A stretch of DNA of 17,697 nt from JAAFHS01 sp031396505 (GTDB lineage Bacteria; Pseudomonadota; Alphaproteobacteria; Rhodobacterales; Rhodobacteraceae). Below are positions 1-7,044 of the stretch, piece after piece. Position numbers and translations under genes: made by a program. The notes under the pieces are model-generated. The model was given only the letters and a program-made list of their open reading frames with translations, made no database searches and had not been told where the DNA came from. Position 1 is the first letter of the stretch; each line of letters begins with the position of its first letter. The stretch is taken from positions 1-17,697 of the forward strand of contig JANNKX010000003.1 of assembly GCA_031396505.1 (NCBI GenBank), in the 5' to 3' direction.

Positions 1-155
1 AGCAACGGCACGGTCTGCGTCAGGTCAAGAATGTGAATGCCGTTGCGGTCGCCGTAGATGTATTCACCCATCTTGGGGTTCCAGCGTGCCGTCTGGTGGC
101 CATAGTGAACGCCAGCTTCCAATAGCTGACGCATGGTGAACTCGGGAAGAGCCAT
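1..155 (-). CDS. rpsB: 30S ribosomal protein S2, 5' end only
   Basis: The minus strand from 155 to the window edge encodes the first 51 residues of ribosomal protein S2, starting MALPEFTMRQLLEAGVHYGH. The block with GVHYGHQTARWNPKM followed by GDRNGIHILDLTQTVPL is the conserved S2 N-terminus (E. coli has GVHFGHQTRYWNPKM). S2 is a small-subunit protein needed for initiation complex assembly. The remaining roughly 200 residues lie outside the window. The start at 155 is set by homology and by a purine-rich AAAGGAT just upstream on the minus strand. In most proteobacteria tsf follows rpsB; that cannot be checked here. The gene is divergent from psuK, and the 198-base gap between them holds the rpsB promoter and a structured leader. 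Confidence 0.93.
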   Translation of the reverse strand, partial: MALPEFTMRQLLEAGVHYGHQTARWNPKMGEYIYGDRNGIHILDLTQTVPL

Positions 156-198
156 GCCTTATCCTTTTCCGGTTTGAACCTTGATGAAGCCGTCTTCA

Positions 199-246
199 CC
201 CCCATGTGGGGGCAACCGGCGGACCTTGCGGGATTTCTCCCCGCAA
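199..246 (-). promoter_or_regulatory. Structured rpsB leader with two hairpins
   Basis: Two inverted repeats lie between the predicted promoter and rpsB. TTGCGGG (226-232) pairs with CCCGCAA (240-246) around a 7-nt loop, and CCCCC (199-203) pairs with GGGGG (208-212) around ATGT. Leaders of ribosomal protein operons often carry structures bound by the encoded protein for autoregulation (known for S2 in E. coli). Whether this is such a leader is inference; the hairpins themselves are directly visible. Confidence 0.4.
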
Positions 247-276
247 AAGCCCAAGCCTCACCTGTGAAGTGCGGCG

Positions 277-305
277 CGTATACGCAAAGCCGAAGACCGT
301 TGCAA
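277..305 (-). promoter_or_regulatory. Predicted sigma70-type promoter of rpsB
   Basis: On the minus strand, TTGCAA (300-305) is separated by exactly 17 bases from TATACG (277-282). Each hexamer matches the sigma70 consensus at four of six positions. The placement puts the transcription start near 270 and leaves a leader of about 115 nt before the rpsB start at 155. The promoter is inferred from sequence only. Confidence 0.55.
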
Positions 306-353
306 GCCCCCAACCACTTGCACCGGCCCCGGGGATCAGCGACACAGGGCCTC

Positions 354-1244
354 ATGACGCCAGACATCCTGTGCATTGGTTCCGTCCTGTGGGACATCAT
401 CGGTCGCGCACCTGCAGCCTTGCGGCTGGGATCGGACGTGCCTGGTCGCATCACACGCCTGCCTGGTGGCGTTGCGATGAACATCGCCACGACCCTGCGC
501 CGCTTTGGCCTGACCCCTGCCCTGCTGTCGGCCATCGGCCGCGATACCGATGGCGATGCCCTTGTCGCCGCCTGCGATCACATGGGGCTTATCACCGACA
601 CGCTGTACCGGTCCGACGATTTGCCCACCGACCGTTACATGGCGATTGAGGGCGCCAACGGCCTGATTGCTGCTGTCGCCGATGCCCACTCGCTCGAGGC
701 GGCGGGCGACAAGATCCTGCGCCCGCTGGCCGACGGGCGGTTGGGATCGCAGCACGCCCCATACCCCGGCCTGATCGCGCTGGACGGTAATCTGACCGAG
801 GCGCTGCTCGGCGATATTGCCACCTCGCCGCTGTTTGCCGCAGCCGATTTGCGCGTGGCCCCCGCCAGCCCCGGCAAGGCCGAACGTCTGCTGCCCCTGC
901 TGGCCCACCCCCGCACCACGCTGTATGTCAATCTGGAAGAGGCCGGTTTGCTGGCCAAAGTGCGCTTTGCCACCACGGCCGAGGCGGCCGCGGCATTGCT
1001 CACACGGGGTGCGACGCGTGTTCTGGTCACCGACGGCGGGCGGCCTTGCGCCGATGGTCTGGCTGGTGCCGACGTCATCACTGCCGCCCCGCCCGCTGTG
1101 ATGGTCACCCGCGTGACAGGTGCTGGTGATACTTTCATGGCCGCCCATATCGTGGCCGAACGGCGCGGCGCTGCCCGCGACGCGGCCCTTGCCGCCGCGC
1201 TGAACGCCGCCGCCGATTATGTATCCGGAGAGATTGGTTCATGA
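354..1244 (+). CDS. psuK: Pseudouridine kinase, PfkB family
   Basis: A 296-residue PfkB-family sugar kinase. It has the N-terminal glycine-pair signature (LPGGVAMNIA, residues 37-46) and the C-terminal signature VTGAGDTF (254-261), in which D259 is the expected catalytic base and GAG forms the anion hole. The family phosphorylates sugars and nucleosides with ATP. The assignment to pseudouridine rests on the neighbour: its stop codon overlaps the psuG start (ATGA at 1241-1244), the usual psuK-psuG arrangement. PsuK would make pseudouridine 5'-phosphate in the cytoplasm. The reading frame is open upstream to 174, but residues before the ATG at 354 do not resemble the family and lie across the rpsB promoter region, so 354 is chosen. 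Substrate specificity is inferred. Confidence 0.85.
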   Translation: MTPDILCIGSVLWDIIGRAPAALRLGSDVPGRITRLPGGVAMNIATTLRRFGLTPALLSAIGRDTDGDALVAACDHMGLITDTLYRSDDLPTDRYMAIEGANGLIAAVADAHSLEAAGDKILRPLADGRLGSQHAPYPGLIALDGNLTEALLGDIATSPLFAAADLRVAPASPGKAERLLPLLAHPRTTLYVNLEEAGLLAKVRFATTAEAAAALLTRGATRVLVTDGGRPCADGLAGADVITAAPPAVMVTRVTGAGDTFMAAHIVAERRGAARDAALAAALNAAADYVSGEIGS

Positions 1245-2167
1245 AGATGCCCCCAACCCTGCCCCTCACGTTCAGCCCCGCCGTGGCTGCAGCCCTTGCC
1301 GCACACGCGCCCCTTGTGGCGCTTGAATCCACGATCATCACCCATGGCATGCCCTATCCGCAAAACCTGCACACCGCGCGCGCCGTAGAACAGGCTGTGC
1401 GTGGCGCGGGTGCCGTTCCCGCCACCATCGCGATTATGGCTGGCCGCATCCACATCGGTCTCACCGAGGCCGAACTTGATACCCTTGCACAGGCCCAGCG
1501 TGTGATGAAGCTGTCGCGCGCCGATCTGGCGGCCTGCCTTGCCATGGGCCGCACCGGGGCCACCACCGTTGCGGCCACCATGATCTGTGCCCATCTCGCG
1601 GGCATCCACGTCTTTGCCACAGGCGGCATCGGCGGCGTGCATCGCGGTGCCGAACACAGCTTTGATATCTCGGCCGATCTGCTTGAACTCGCCCAAACCC
1701 CCGTCACCGTCGTTTGCGCCGGGGCCAAGGCCATCCTCGATCTGCCCAAAACGCTTGAGGTGCTGGAAACCCACGGTGTGCCCGTCATCGCCTATGGTCA
1801 GGATGATTTTCCGGCCTTCTGGTCGCGCACATCCGGCCTGCCCGCACCCTTGCGCATGGATACAGCCACAGCCATCGCCACCGCCCACCGGATGCGCGCC
1901 ACACTCGGCTTGCCCGGCGGGCAACTGGTCGCCAACCCGATCCCCCAGGATGCCGAGATCGCACGCGCCACCATCACCCCCGTGATCGAGGCGGCCCTGC
2001 AGGATGCCGTCGCCGCAGGCATTGCTGCCAAGGCCGTCACGCCATTCCTGCTGCAACGCATCTATGAACTCACCCAAGGGCGATCGCTCGATGCCAATAT
2101 CGCCCTCGTTTTGAACAATGCCCGCCTTGCCGCCGCAATCGCCACGGAACTTGCCGAAACCCTGTGA
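1241..2167 (+). CDS. psuG: Pseudouridine-5'-phosphate glycosidase
   Basis: A 308-residue protein matching PsuG over its full length. PsuG reversibly cleaves the C-C glycosidic bond of pseudouridine 5'-phosphate to give uracil and ribose 5-phosphate. Conserved blocks are ALESTIITHGMPYP (27-40), with E29 as the likely equivalent of E. coli E31; GATTVAATM (106-114); VFATGGIGGVHRG (124-136); and VVCAGAKAILDLPKTLE (157-173), with K163 as the likely Schiff-base lysine (E. coli K166). The C-terminal block ANIALVLNNARLAA carries the conserved asparagines. Translation is probably coupled to psuK through the 4-base ATGA overlap. The uracil produced is a substrate for the PreTA enzyme encoded a few kilobases downstream on the other strand. 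Confidence 0.95.
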   Translation: MKMPPTLPLTFSPAVAAALAAHAPLVALESTIITHGMPYPQNLHTARAVEQAVRGAGAVPATIAIMAGRIHIGLTEAELDTLAQAQRVMKLSRADLAACLAMGRTGATTVAATMICAHLAGIHVFATGGIGGVHRGAEHSFDISADLLELAQTPVTVVCAGAKAILDLPKTLEVLETHGVPVIAYGQDDFPAFWSRTSGLPAPLRMDTATAIATAHRMRATLGLPGGQLVANPIPQDAEIARATITPVIEAALQDAVAAGIAAKAVTPFLLQRIYELTQGRSLDANIALVLNNARLAAAIATELAETL

Positions 2168-2251
2168 TATTCGCCGGAATGTCAGCGCATCGCCATTGTG
2201 CCCGCCGATACCTGCCCCTACATTCCGCCCGGCGCACAAGGGGATTTCACG

Positions 2252-2968
2252 ATGGCCGACGATATCGCAAGTCGCCGCAAAGGTGGCCTTTTCGCCGGCC
2301 TGCGCCGCAGCTTTCTGACCGGGCTTGTCGTCGTTCTGCCCATTGTGCTGACCATTTATTTCATCTGGACGGTCATCGGCTGGATCGACGGGTGGGTTTT
2401 ACCCTTTGTGCCGTCCGCTTATCACCCGAACGAACTGCTGCGGCACTACTTTGGCGAGGATTGGAAATACAATGTACGTGGCCTCGGCGTCATCGTCTTT
2501 CTGATCTTTACAATTTTCATGGGCTGGATCGCCAAAGGTCTGATCGGGCGGTCCATCCTGCGGTGGGCCGAAGGTCTGGTTGACCGTACACCTGTCGTGC
2601 GGTCGGTATACAATGGCCTGAAACAGATCGCGGAAACCGTCTTCTCGCAGTCGAATTCGAACTTCGACCGGGCCTGCGTGGTTGAGTTTCCCCGTACCGG
2701 CCTGTGGTCCATCGGATTTGTCGCCATGGCTGCCAAGGGCGAACTTGCCACCAAACTGCCGCGCGGCGATGACATGATCACTGTGTTTCTGCCGACCACA
2801 CCAAACCCGACGTCGGGCTTTCTGGTCTATGTGCGCACAGCCGAGGTGATCATTCTGGACATGTCGATCGAAGATGCGGCCAAACTGATCATTTCCGCCG
2901 GTCTGGTTTATCCCAATGGCAGGGACCCGACTACCCCTCCCCCCGTCCAAGGTGGTCATCTGCGTTGA
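2252..2968 (+). CDS. DUF502 family membrane protein
   Basis: A 238-residue inner-membrane protein of the DUF502 family, of unknown biochemical function (plant LCV/COV-like proteins belong to the same family). Two hydrophobic segments are visible, about residues 20-45 and 78-98. After these come the family blocks TPVVRSVYNGLKQ, VEFPRTGLWSIGF and VFLPTTPNPTSGFLVYV, and the closing MSIEDAAKLIISAGLVYP. The start at 2252 is preferred over an in-frame GTG at 2198 because AAGGGGA lies 7 bases before the ATG and the extra 18 residues look unrelated. It lies 84 bases after psuG on the same strand, so co-transcription is possible but not shown. The proline-rich C-terminal tail is probably disordered. 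Confidence 0.85.
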   Translation: MADDIASRRKGGLFAGLRRSFLTGLVVVLPIVLTIYFIWTVIGWIDGWVLPFVPSAYHPNELLRHYFGEDWKYNVRGLGVIVFLIFTIFMGWIAKGLIGRSILRWAEGLVDRTPVVRSVYNGLKQIAETVFSQSNSNFDRACVVEFPRTGLWSIGFVAMAAKGELATKLPRGDDMITVFLPTTPNPTSGFLVYVRTAEVIILDMSIEDAAKLIISAGLVYPNGRDPTTPPPVQGGHLR

Positions 2969-3064
2969 TGGCACGACTTGGCGTCCCAGTCCCATTTTCG
3001 CATCCCGAACTTGCCTTACCCACCGGACAAAGATACTTCCCCAAGATGAAATGTGTAGGTGCCG

Positions 3065-4972
3065 ATGTCTGATACCGTTTCCCCACAGCATGAAACCGAA
3101 GACGACTCCCATGCCCCTCGTGGACGCACCGCAGCACTCGTGCTGGGCTGCATCGGCATCGTTTACGGCGATATTGGCACCAGCCCGCTCTATGCCATGC
3201 GCGAATCTCTGCACGCGGCCAGCTATGATGGGCTGACCCGCAGTGATGTGCTGGGCGTGATCTCCCTGCTGATCTGGACATTGATCCTGATCGTCACGAT
3301 CAAATATGTGTTCTTCATCATGCGCGCCGATAACCAGGGCGAAGGCGGGACCCTGTCGCTTGTGGCGTTGGTGCAGCAGGCCCTGCGCCGCCGTCCGATG
3401 TGGCTGATGGCCATAGGCATGGTTGGCATATCGCTGTTTTTTGGCGATGCAATCATCACACCTGCCATGTCCGTGCTGTCGGCTGTTGAAGGCATGACCC
3501 TTGTCGCGCCCGGGGCACAGGGGTTTGTCGTCCCTTTGACCCTTTTGATCATCACCGGGCTGTTCGTGGTGCAACGCTGGGGCACGCAGACCGTTTCGAT
3601 ATTTTTCGGCCCGATCATGACCATCTGGTTTTTGACCATCGCCATTCTGGGTCTGATGCATATCGGCGATGACTGGTCGATCCTGCTGGCCTTGTCGCCG
3701 ACGTATGCAATCGGGTTTTTGTTCACCAATGGCTTTGCCTCGTTCATGGTGCTGGGCTCGGTGTTCCTTGCTGTCACTGGTGGCGAGGCGCTCTATGCCG
3801 ACATGGGCCACTTCGGTCGCAAGCCCATTCGCATCGCCTGGGGCGTTCTGGTATTTCCCGCACTGACCCTCAGCTATCTTGGTCAAGGCGCGCTGGTGTT
3901 GGCCCATCCCGAAAAGGCCGAAAACCCGTTTTTTCTTATGGCCCCCGATTGGCTGCTATTGCCACTTGTAATCCTTGCCACCGCCGCCACCGTGATTGCC
4001 AGTCAGGCCGTCATTTCAGGCGCGTTTTCCATGATGAAACAGGCCGTTCGGATGGGGCTGCTGCCCCGTCTAGAAATCCTGCATACCTCGGAAAGCCAGA
4101 TGGGACAGATCTATTTGCCCCGCGTCAACGCGATCCTTGCGGTTGGCGTTTTCGTTCTGGTCATCATGTTCGGCTCATCATCCAACCTTGCCAGCGCTTA
4201 TGGCATCGCGGTCACCGGGGATATGGTCATCACCTCTGTGCTGGCCGTCATCCTGTTTTCCCGCGGCTGGAAATGGCCCGCCTGGAAAGTGGCCGCCCTG
4301 ATGGTACCGCTTCTGGTGCTGGAAAGCCTGTTTCTTGCCGCCAATGCAATCAAGATCACGGATGGCGGCTATGTCCCGATCCTGATCGCCGGCACCATGC
4401 TGGTCGTGATGTGGACATGGATGCGCGGGTCCGCCTATGTGACCAAACGCGCGCGCCGCGGCGCCACCACGCTCGAGGCGCTGGTCAGCATGCTGCAGAA
4501 ATCCAAGTCCCGCGTCGACGTTCCCGGAACCGCGGTGTTCCTGACATCTGACCCCGAAGTTGCCCCCCCTGCCCTGATGCATAACCTCAAACACAACCAT
4601 GTCCTGCATGCCCAGAACATGATTGTCACCGTCACCGTGGCCACCGTGCCCTATATCGAAAACCAGCATCGCGTCACAATTGAAACCATCAGCGACCGCT
4701 TTCTGCGCATCGATCTCAGCTTTGGCTATATGGAAGAACCCAACGTTCCCAGAGCCTTGGCATTTGCCCGCAAAAAGGGCCTCAAGTTTGATATCATGAG
4801 CACGTCATTCTTCCTGAACCGCCGTTCATACAAATCCGATCCTACAGCCGGACTGCCGGTCTGGCAGGAAAAGCTGTTTATCGGGCTGGCAAAATCGGCC
4901 GCCGACGTGACCGGCTTTTACCGCCTGCCCACCAACCGCGTTGTCGAAATGGGCCAACAGGTGATGATCTGA
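3065..4972 (+). CDS. kup: Kup-type low-affinity potassium uptake transporter
   Basis: A 635-residue polytopic membrane protein of the KUP/HAK/KT family, which imports potassium by K+/H+ symport. The family hallmark GIVYGDIGTSPLYA is at residues 31-44. DNQGEGGTLSLVALVQQAL and a downstream FFGDAIITPAMSVLSAVEG follow, then about a dozen hydrophobic segments up to about residue 460. The C-terminal hydrophilic region is cytoplasmic, as in E. coli Kup (622 residues). The ATG at 3065 is preferred over a GTG two codons earlier because TAGGTG gives a plausible ribosome-binding site. It converges with preA; the 86-base gap contains an imperfect hairpin. The upstream gap (2969-3064) shows no clear promoter. 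Confidence 0.95.
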   Translation: MSDTVSPQHETEDDSHAPRGRTAALVLGCIGIVYGDIGTSPLYAMRESLHAASYDGLTRSDVLGVISLLIWTLILIVTIKYVFFIMRADNQGEGGTLSLVALVQQALRRRPMWLMAIGMVGISLFFGDAIITPAMSVLSAVEGMTLVAPGAQGFVVPLTLLIITGLFVVQRWGTQTVSIFFGPIMTIWFLTIAILGLMHIGDDWSILLALSPTYAIGFLFTNGFASFMVLGSVFLAVTGGEALYADMGHFGRKPIRIAWGVLVFPALTLSYLGQGALVLAHPEKAENPFFLMAPDWLLLPLVILATAATVIASQAVISGAFSMMKQAVRMGLLPRLEILHTSESQMGQIYLPRVNAILAVGVFVLVIMFGSSSNLASAYGIAVTGDMVITSVLAVILFSRGWKWPAWKVAALMVPLLVLESLFLAANAIKITDGGYVPILIAGTMLVVMWTWMRGSAYVTKRARRGATTLEALVSMLQKSKSRVDVPGTAVFLTSDPEVAPPALMHNLKHNHVLHAQNMIVTVTVATVPYIENQHRVTIETISDRFLRIDLSFGYMEEPNVPRALAFARKKGLKFDIMSTSFFLNRRSYKSDPTAGLPVWQEKLFIGLAKSAADVTGFYRLPTNRVVEMGQQVMI

Positions 4973-4984
4973 CATAAAAGCGTT

Positions 4985-5018
4985 TTGCAACTGTTCGGCT
5001 TAGCCTGATCAGATGCAA
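4985..5018. repeat. Imperfect hairpin between convergent kup and preA
   Basis: TTGCAACTGTTCGGC (4985-4999) faces GCCTGATCAGATGCAA (5003-5018) across a TTA loop. Thirteen pairs form, with two mismatches and one bulged base. It begins 13 bases after the kup stop and could act as a terminator for either strand, although no T-tract adjoins it. Its centre, TCGGCTTAGCCTGAT, resembles the centre of the palindrome after accC, TCGGCTGAACCTGAT (13 of 15 positions identical). Confidence 0.5.
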
Positions 5019-5058
5019 CTAGCTCTGGTACCCAGACTCTCACACCCTCCGCGCAAAA

Positions 5059-6357
5059 CTATTCCGCCGCCACACTCGGGTTGTTCGGATGCGTCGTCCA
5101 GTTGGCGTAATCACCCACTTTCGTCCCTGTACGCGGATCAACGGCACCTTTCGGCATTTCCACCATCGTGATGCAGTTTTCCACCGGGCAGACGTTCACG
5201 CACAGATTGCATGCAACGCATTCATCGTCCTTGACCGTAAACACGCGGTCCGCCGACATCGCAATCGCCTGATGGCTCGTATCCTCACACGCCGCATAAC
5301 AGCGCCCGCATTTGATGCAATCGTCCTGTGAAATATGCGCCTTGGTCACGTAATTCAGGTTCAGGAACTGCCAGTCCGTCACATTCGGCACCGCGCGTCC
5401 CACCAGATCGGACGTCGCGGCAAACCCCTTGCGATCCATGTAATCGGACAAGCCCGAAATCATCTCCTCCACGATTTTGAAGCCGTATGTCATCGCCGCC
5501 GTACAGACCTGTACGTTGCCAGCACCCAGCGACATGAACTCCGCCGCATCCCGCCACGTCGTCACGCCACCAATCCCCGAAATCGGCAGGCCCCGCGTCG
5601 CCTCGGCCCGTGCGATCTCTGCCACCATGTTCAGCGCAATCGGCTTCACCGCAGGCCCGCAATAGCCGCCATGCGTGCCCTTGCCGTCAATCTTTGGCTC
5701 TGGCGCAAAGTCATCCAGATCAACGCTCGTGATCGAATTGATCGTGTTGATCAGGCTGACGGCGTCTGCCCCGCCCCTCTTTGCCGCCTCGGCCGGTTTG
5801 CGGATATCGCTGATGTTCGGCGTCAGCTTCACGATGCAGGGCATGCGGCTGTGCATCTTGACCCAGCGTGTCACCATCTCGATATATTCCGGCACCTGCC
5901 CGACAGCAGACCCCATCCCGCGTTCGGCCATCCCGTGTGGGCAGCCAAAGTTCAATTCCACCCCGTCCGCTTCGGTATCCTCGATCCGCGCCAAGATGTC
6001 CTTCCACGATTCCTCATCACAGGGCACCATCAGCGAAATGATCATCGCGCGGTCCTTATAGTCGCGCTTCACCGCCTTGATCTCGCGCAGGTTCACCTCC
6101 AGCGGGCGGTCAGTGATAAGTTCAATGTTGTTCAACCCCAGCAGCCGCCGGTCCGCGCCATATACCGCCCCATAGCGCGGACCATTGACGTTGACCACAG
6201 GCGGGCCCTCGCTGCCCAGCGTTTTCCACACGACACCACCCCATCCGGCCGCGAACGCGCGCCGCACATTCACTTCCTTGTCCGTTGGCGGGGCGGATGC
6301 CAGCCAGAATGGGTTGGGTGATTTGATCCCGATGAAAGTTGTGCTGAGGTCAGCCAT
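5059..6357 (-). CDS. preA: NAD-dependent dihydropyrimidine dehydrogenase, catalytic subunit PreA
   Basis: A 432-residue protein with an FMN-binding dihydroorotate-dehydrogenase-like barrel (about 1-310) and a C-terminal ferredoxin domain. It reduces uracil and thymine to the 5,6-dihydro forms, receiving electrons from PreT. The active-site segment NFGCPHGMAERG puts C139 and H141 where mammalian DPD has its general-acid cysteine and neighbouring histidine. Two [4Fe-4S] motifs follow: CIKCGRCYAAC, where the usual proline after the last cysteine is glutamate, and CVACNLCVNVCP. The start at 6357 is preferred over an in-frame upstream codon at 6405, because GGAGG lies 5 bases before this ATG and the family begins MADLSTTFIG. 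The gene follows the DedA gene by 75 bases, with a terminator-like hairpin in the gap. The hydantoinase and ureidopropionase genes needed for later steps are not in the window. Confidence 0.95.
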   Translation of the reverse strand: MADLSTTFIGIKSPNPFWLASAPPTDKEVNVRRAFAAGWGGVVWKTLGSEGPPVVNVNGPRYGAVYGADRRLLGLNNIELITDRPLEVNLREIKAVKRDYKDRAMIISLMVPCDEESWKDILARIEDTEADGVELNFGCPHGMAERGMGSAVGQVPEYIEMVTRWVKMHSRMPCIVKLTPNISDIRKPAEAAKRGGADAVSLINTINSITSVDLDDFAPEPKIDGKGTHGGYCGPAVKPIALNMVAEIARAEATRGLPISGIGGVTTWRDAAEFMSLGAGNVQVCTAAMTYGFKIVEEMISGLSDYMDRKGFAATSDLVGRAVPNVTDWQFLNLNYVTKAHISQDDCIKCGRCYAACEDTSHQAIAMSADRVFTVKDDECVACNLCVNVCPVENCITMVEMPKGAVDPRTGTKVGDYANWTTHPNNPSVAAE

Positions 6358-6377
6358 GTTATCCTCCACAAATGCGC

Positions 6378-6414
6378 AAAAGGCCGCCTGTGCCATGGCT
6401 GGCACAACGGCGGC
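6378..6414 (-). terminator. Terminator-like hairpin between the DedA gene and preA
   Basis: On the minus strand GCCGCC, a two-base bulge and TGTGCCA pair with TGGCACA and GGCGGC around a 4-nt loop (stem 6383-6414, 13 pairs). The stem is followed by C and then TTTT (6378-6381). This has the shape of an intrinsic terminator. The preA start codon lies only about 20 bases beyond the T-run and its ribosome-binding site falls in that space. The element could therefore end the preT-dedA transcript, attenuate preA, or form a preA leader structure. Confidence 0.6.
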
Positions 6415-6432
6415 TTGCGATGATGATGAAAG

Positions 6433-6981
6433 TCAGAACCCGAGAAGCGCCCAGATATACCCGATCGCATGCCCCGCCACTTCGCCGAACTTCGGCGTGA
6501 CGTAAGCCCACGCAAGGCACCCCGCGACGTTCACTGGCACAAACACCGTTGGCGCGATCCGCGAGATGCCCGCCATCACGAAAACCACCGCCCGCAGTGG
6601 CCCAAAGAAATGCCCGATGATCACCGCGATCACCCCCCATTTCTGAAACGCCGCTGCGCCCCGTGCGACAAGGTCCGGATAGTTCCGCAAAGGCCACAGC
6701 CGCAGGATCGCATCGCCGTACCGCCAGCCCAGAAAATATGACAGGTGCGATCCGATCACCGCCCCGATGGAAGCCCCGGCCCAGATCGGCAGCAATGACA
6801 ATTCCCCTGTTGCTACCAGCGCGCCAACCCCCAGCAGAATGGCTGTCGATGGGATGATGATCGAGATCCCCGCCACCGTCTCGCCAAAGGCAAAGACAAG
6901 CGCGATCCAGAACCCCCAGTCGCGGTTGTCGCGAACGAAGGCGAGCGTCGCCTCGATTACCGTGTCGATAAATGCGAACAT
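6433..6981 (-). CDS. DedA/SNARE-associated family membrane protein
   Basis: A 182-residue polytopic inner-membrane protein of the DedA (SNARE-associated, VTT domain) superfamily, whose studied members act in lipid carrier flipping and membrane homeostasis. Visible features are hydrophobic segments at about 27-55 and 60-85. Next come the re-entrant-loop style block GASIGAVIGSHLSYFLGWRYG and the signature GHFFGPLRAVVFVMAGISRI, then a C-terminal membrane segment. The ATG at 6981 is chosen, with GGGG upstream; an in-frame TTG at 6999 preceded by AGGACT is an alternative and would add six residues. It is flanked on the same strand by preT (63-base gap) and preA (75-base gap), splitting a pair that is usually adjacent. 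No link between DedA proteins and pyrimidine reduction is known to me. Confidence 0.85.
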   Translation of the reverse strand: MFAFIDTVIEATLAFVRDNRDWGFWIALVFAFGETVAGISIIIPSTAILLGVGALVATGELSLLPIWAGASIGAVIGSHLSYFLGWRYGDAILRLWPLRNYPDLVARGAAAFQKWGVIAVIIGHFFGPLRAVVFVMAGISRIAPTVFVPVNVAGCLAWAYVTPKFGEVAGHAIGYIWALLGF

Positions 6982-7044
6982 GGGCACCCCGGCCTGCAAA
7001 GTCCTGCAGGCGTAGACGCATCGCCACGTTTGCGCAAGGCACGC

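Noticed and set aside
2175..2226. Inverted repeat CGGAATGT / ACATTCCG between psuG and the DUF502 gene
   Set aside because: The arms are only 8 bases and about 36 bases apart, without a T-tract; this is likely by chance.
2399..3907. A 502-codon open frame on the minus strand
   Set aside because: It lies opposite the DUF502 and kup genes, which have clear homology. The translation is rich in His, Gln, Gly and Asp with no recognisable domain, as expected for an antisense shadow in high-GC DNA.
4973..5058. Possible tRNA in the kup/preA gap
   Set aside because: The gap has tRNA-like length, but no T-loop (GTTCGANTC), anticodon arm or acceptor pairing could be drawn on either strand.
6993..7010. 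Small hairpin CCTGCA / TGCAGG upstream of the DedA gene
   Set aside because: A 6-bp stem with a 6-nt loop is common by chance at this base composition and has no adjoining signal.
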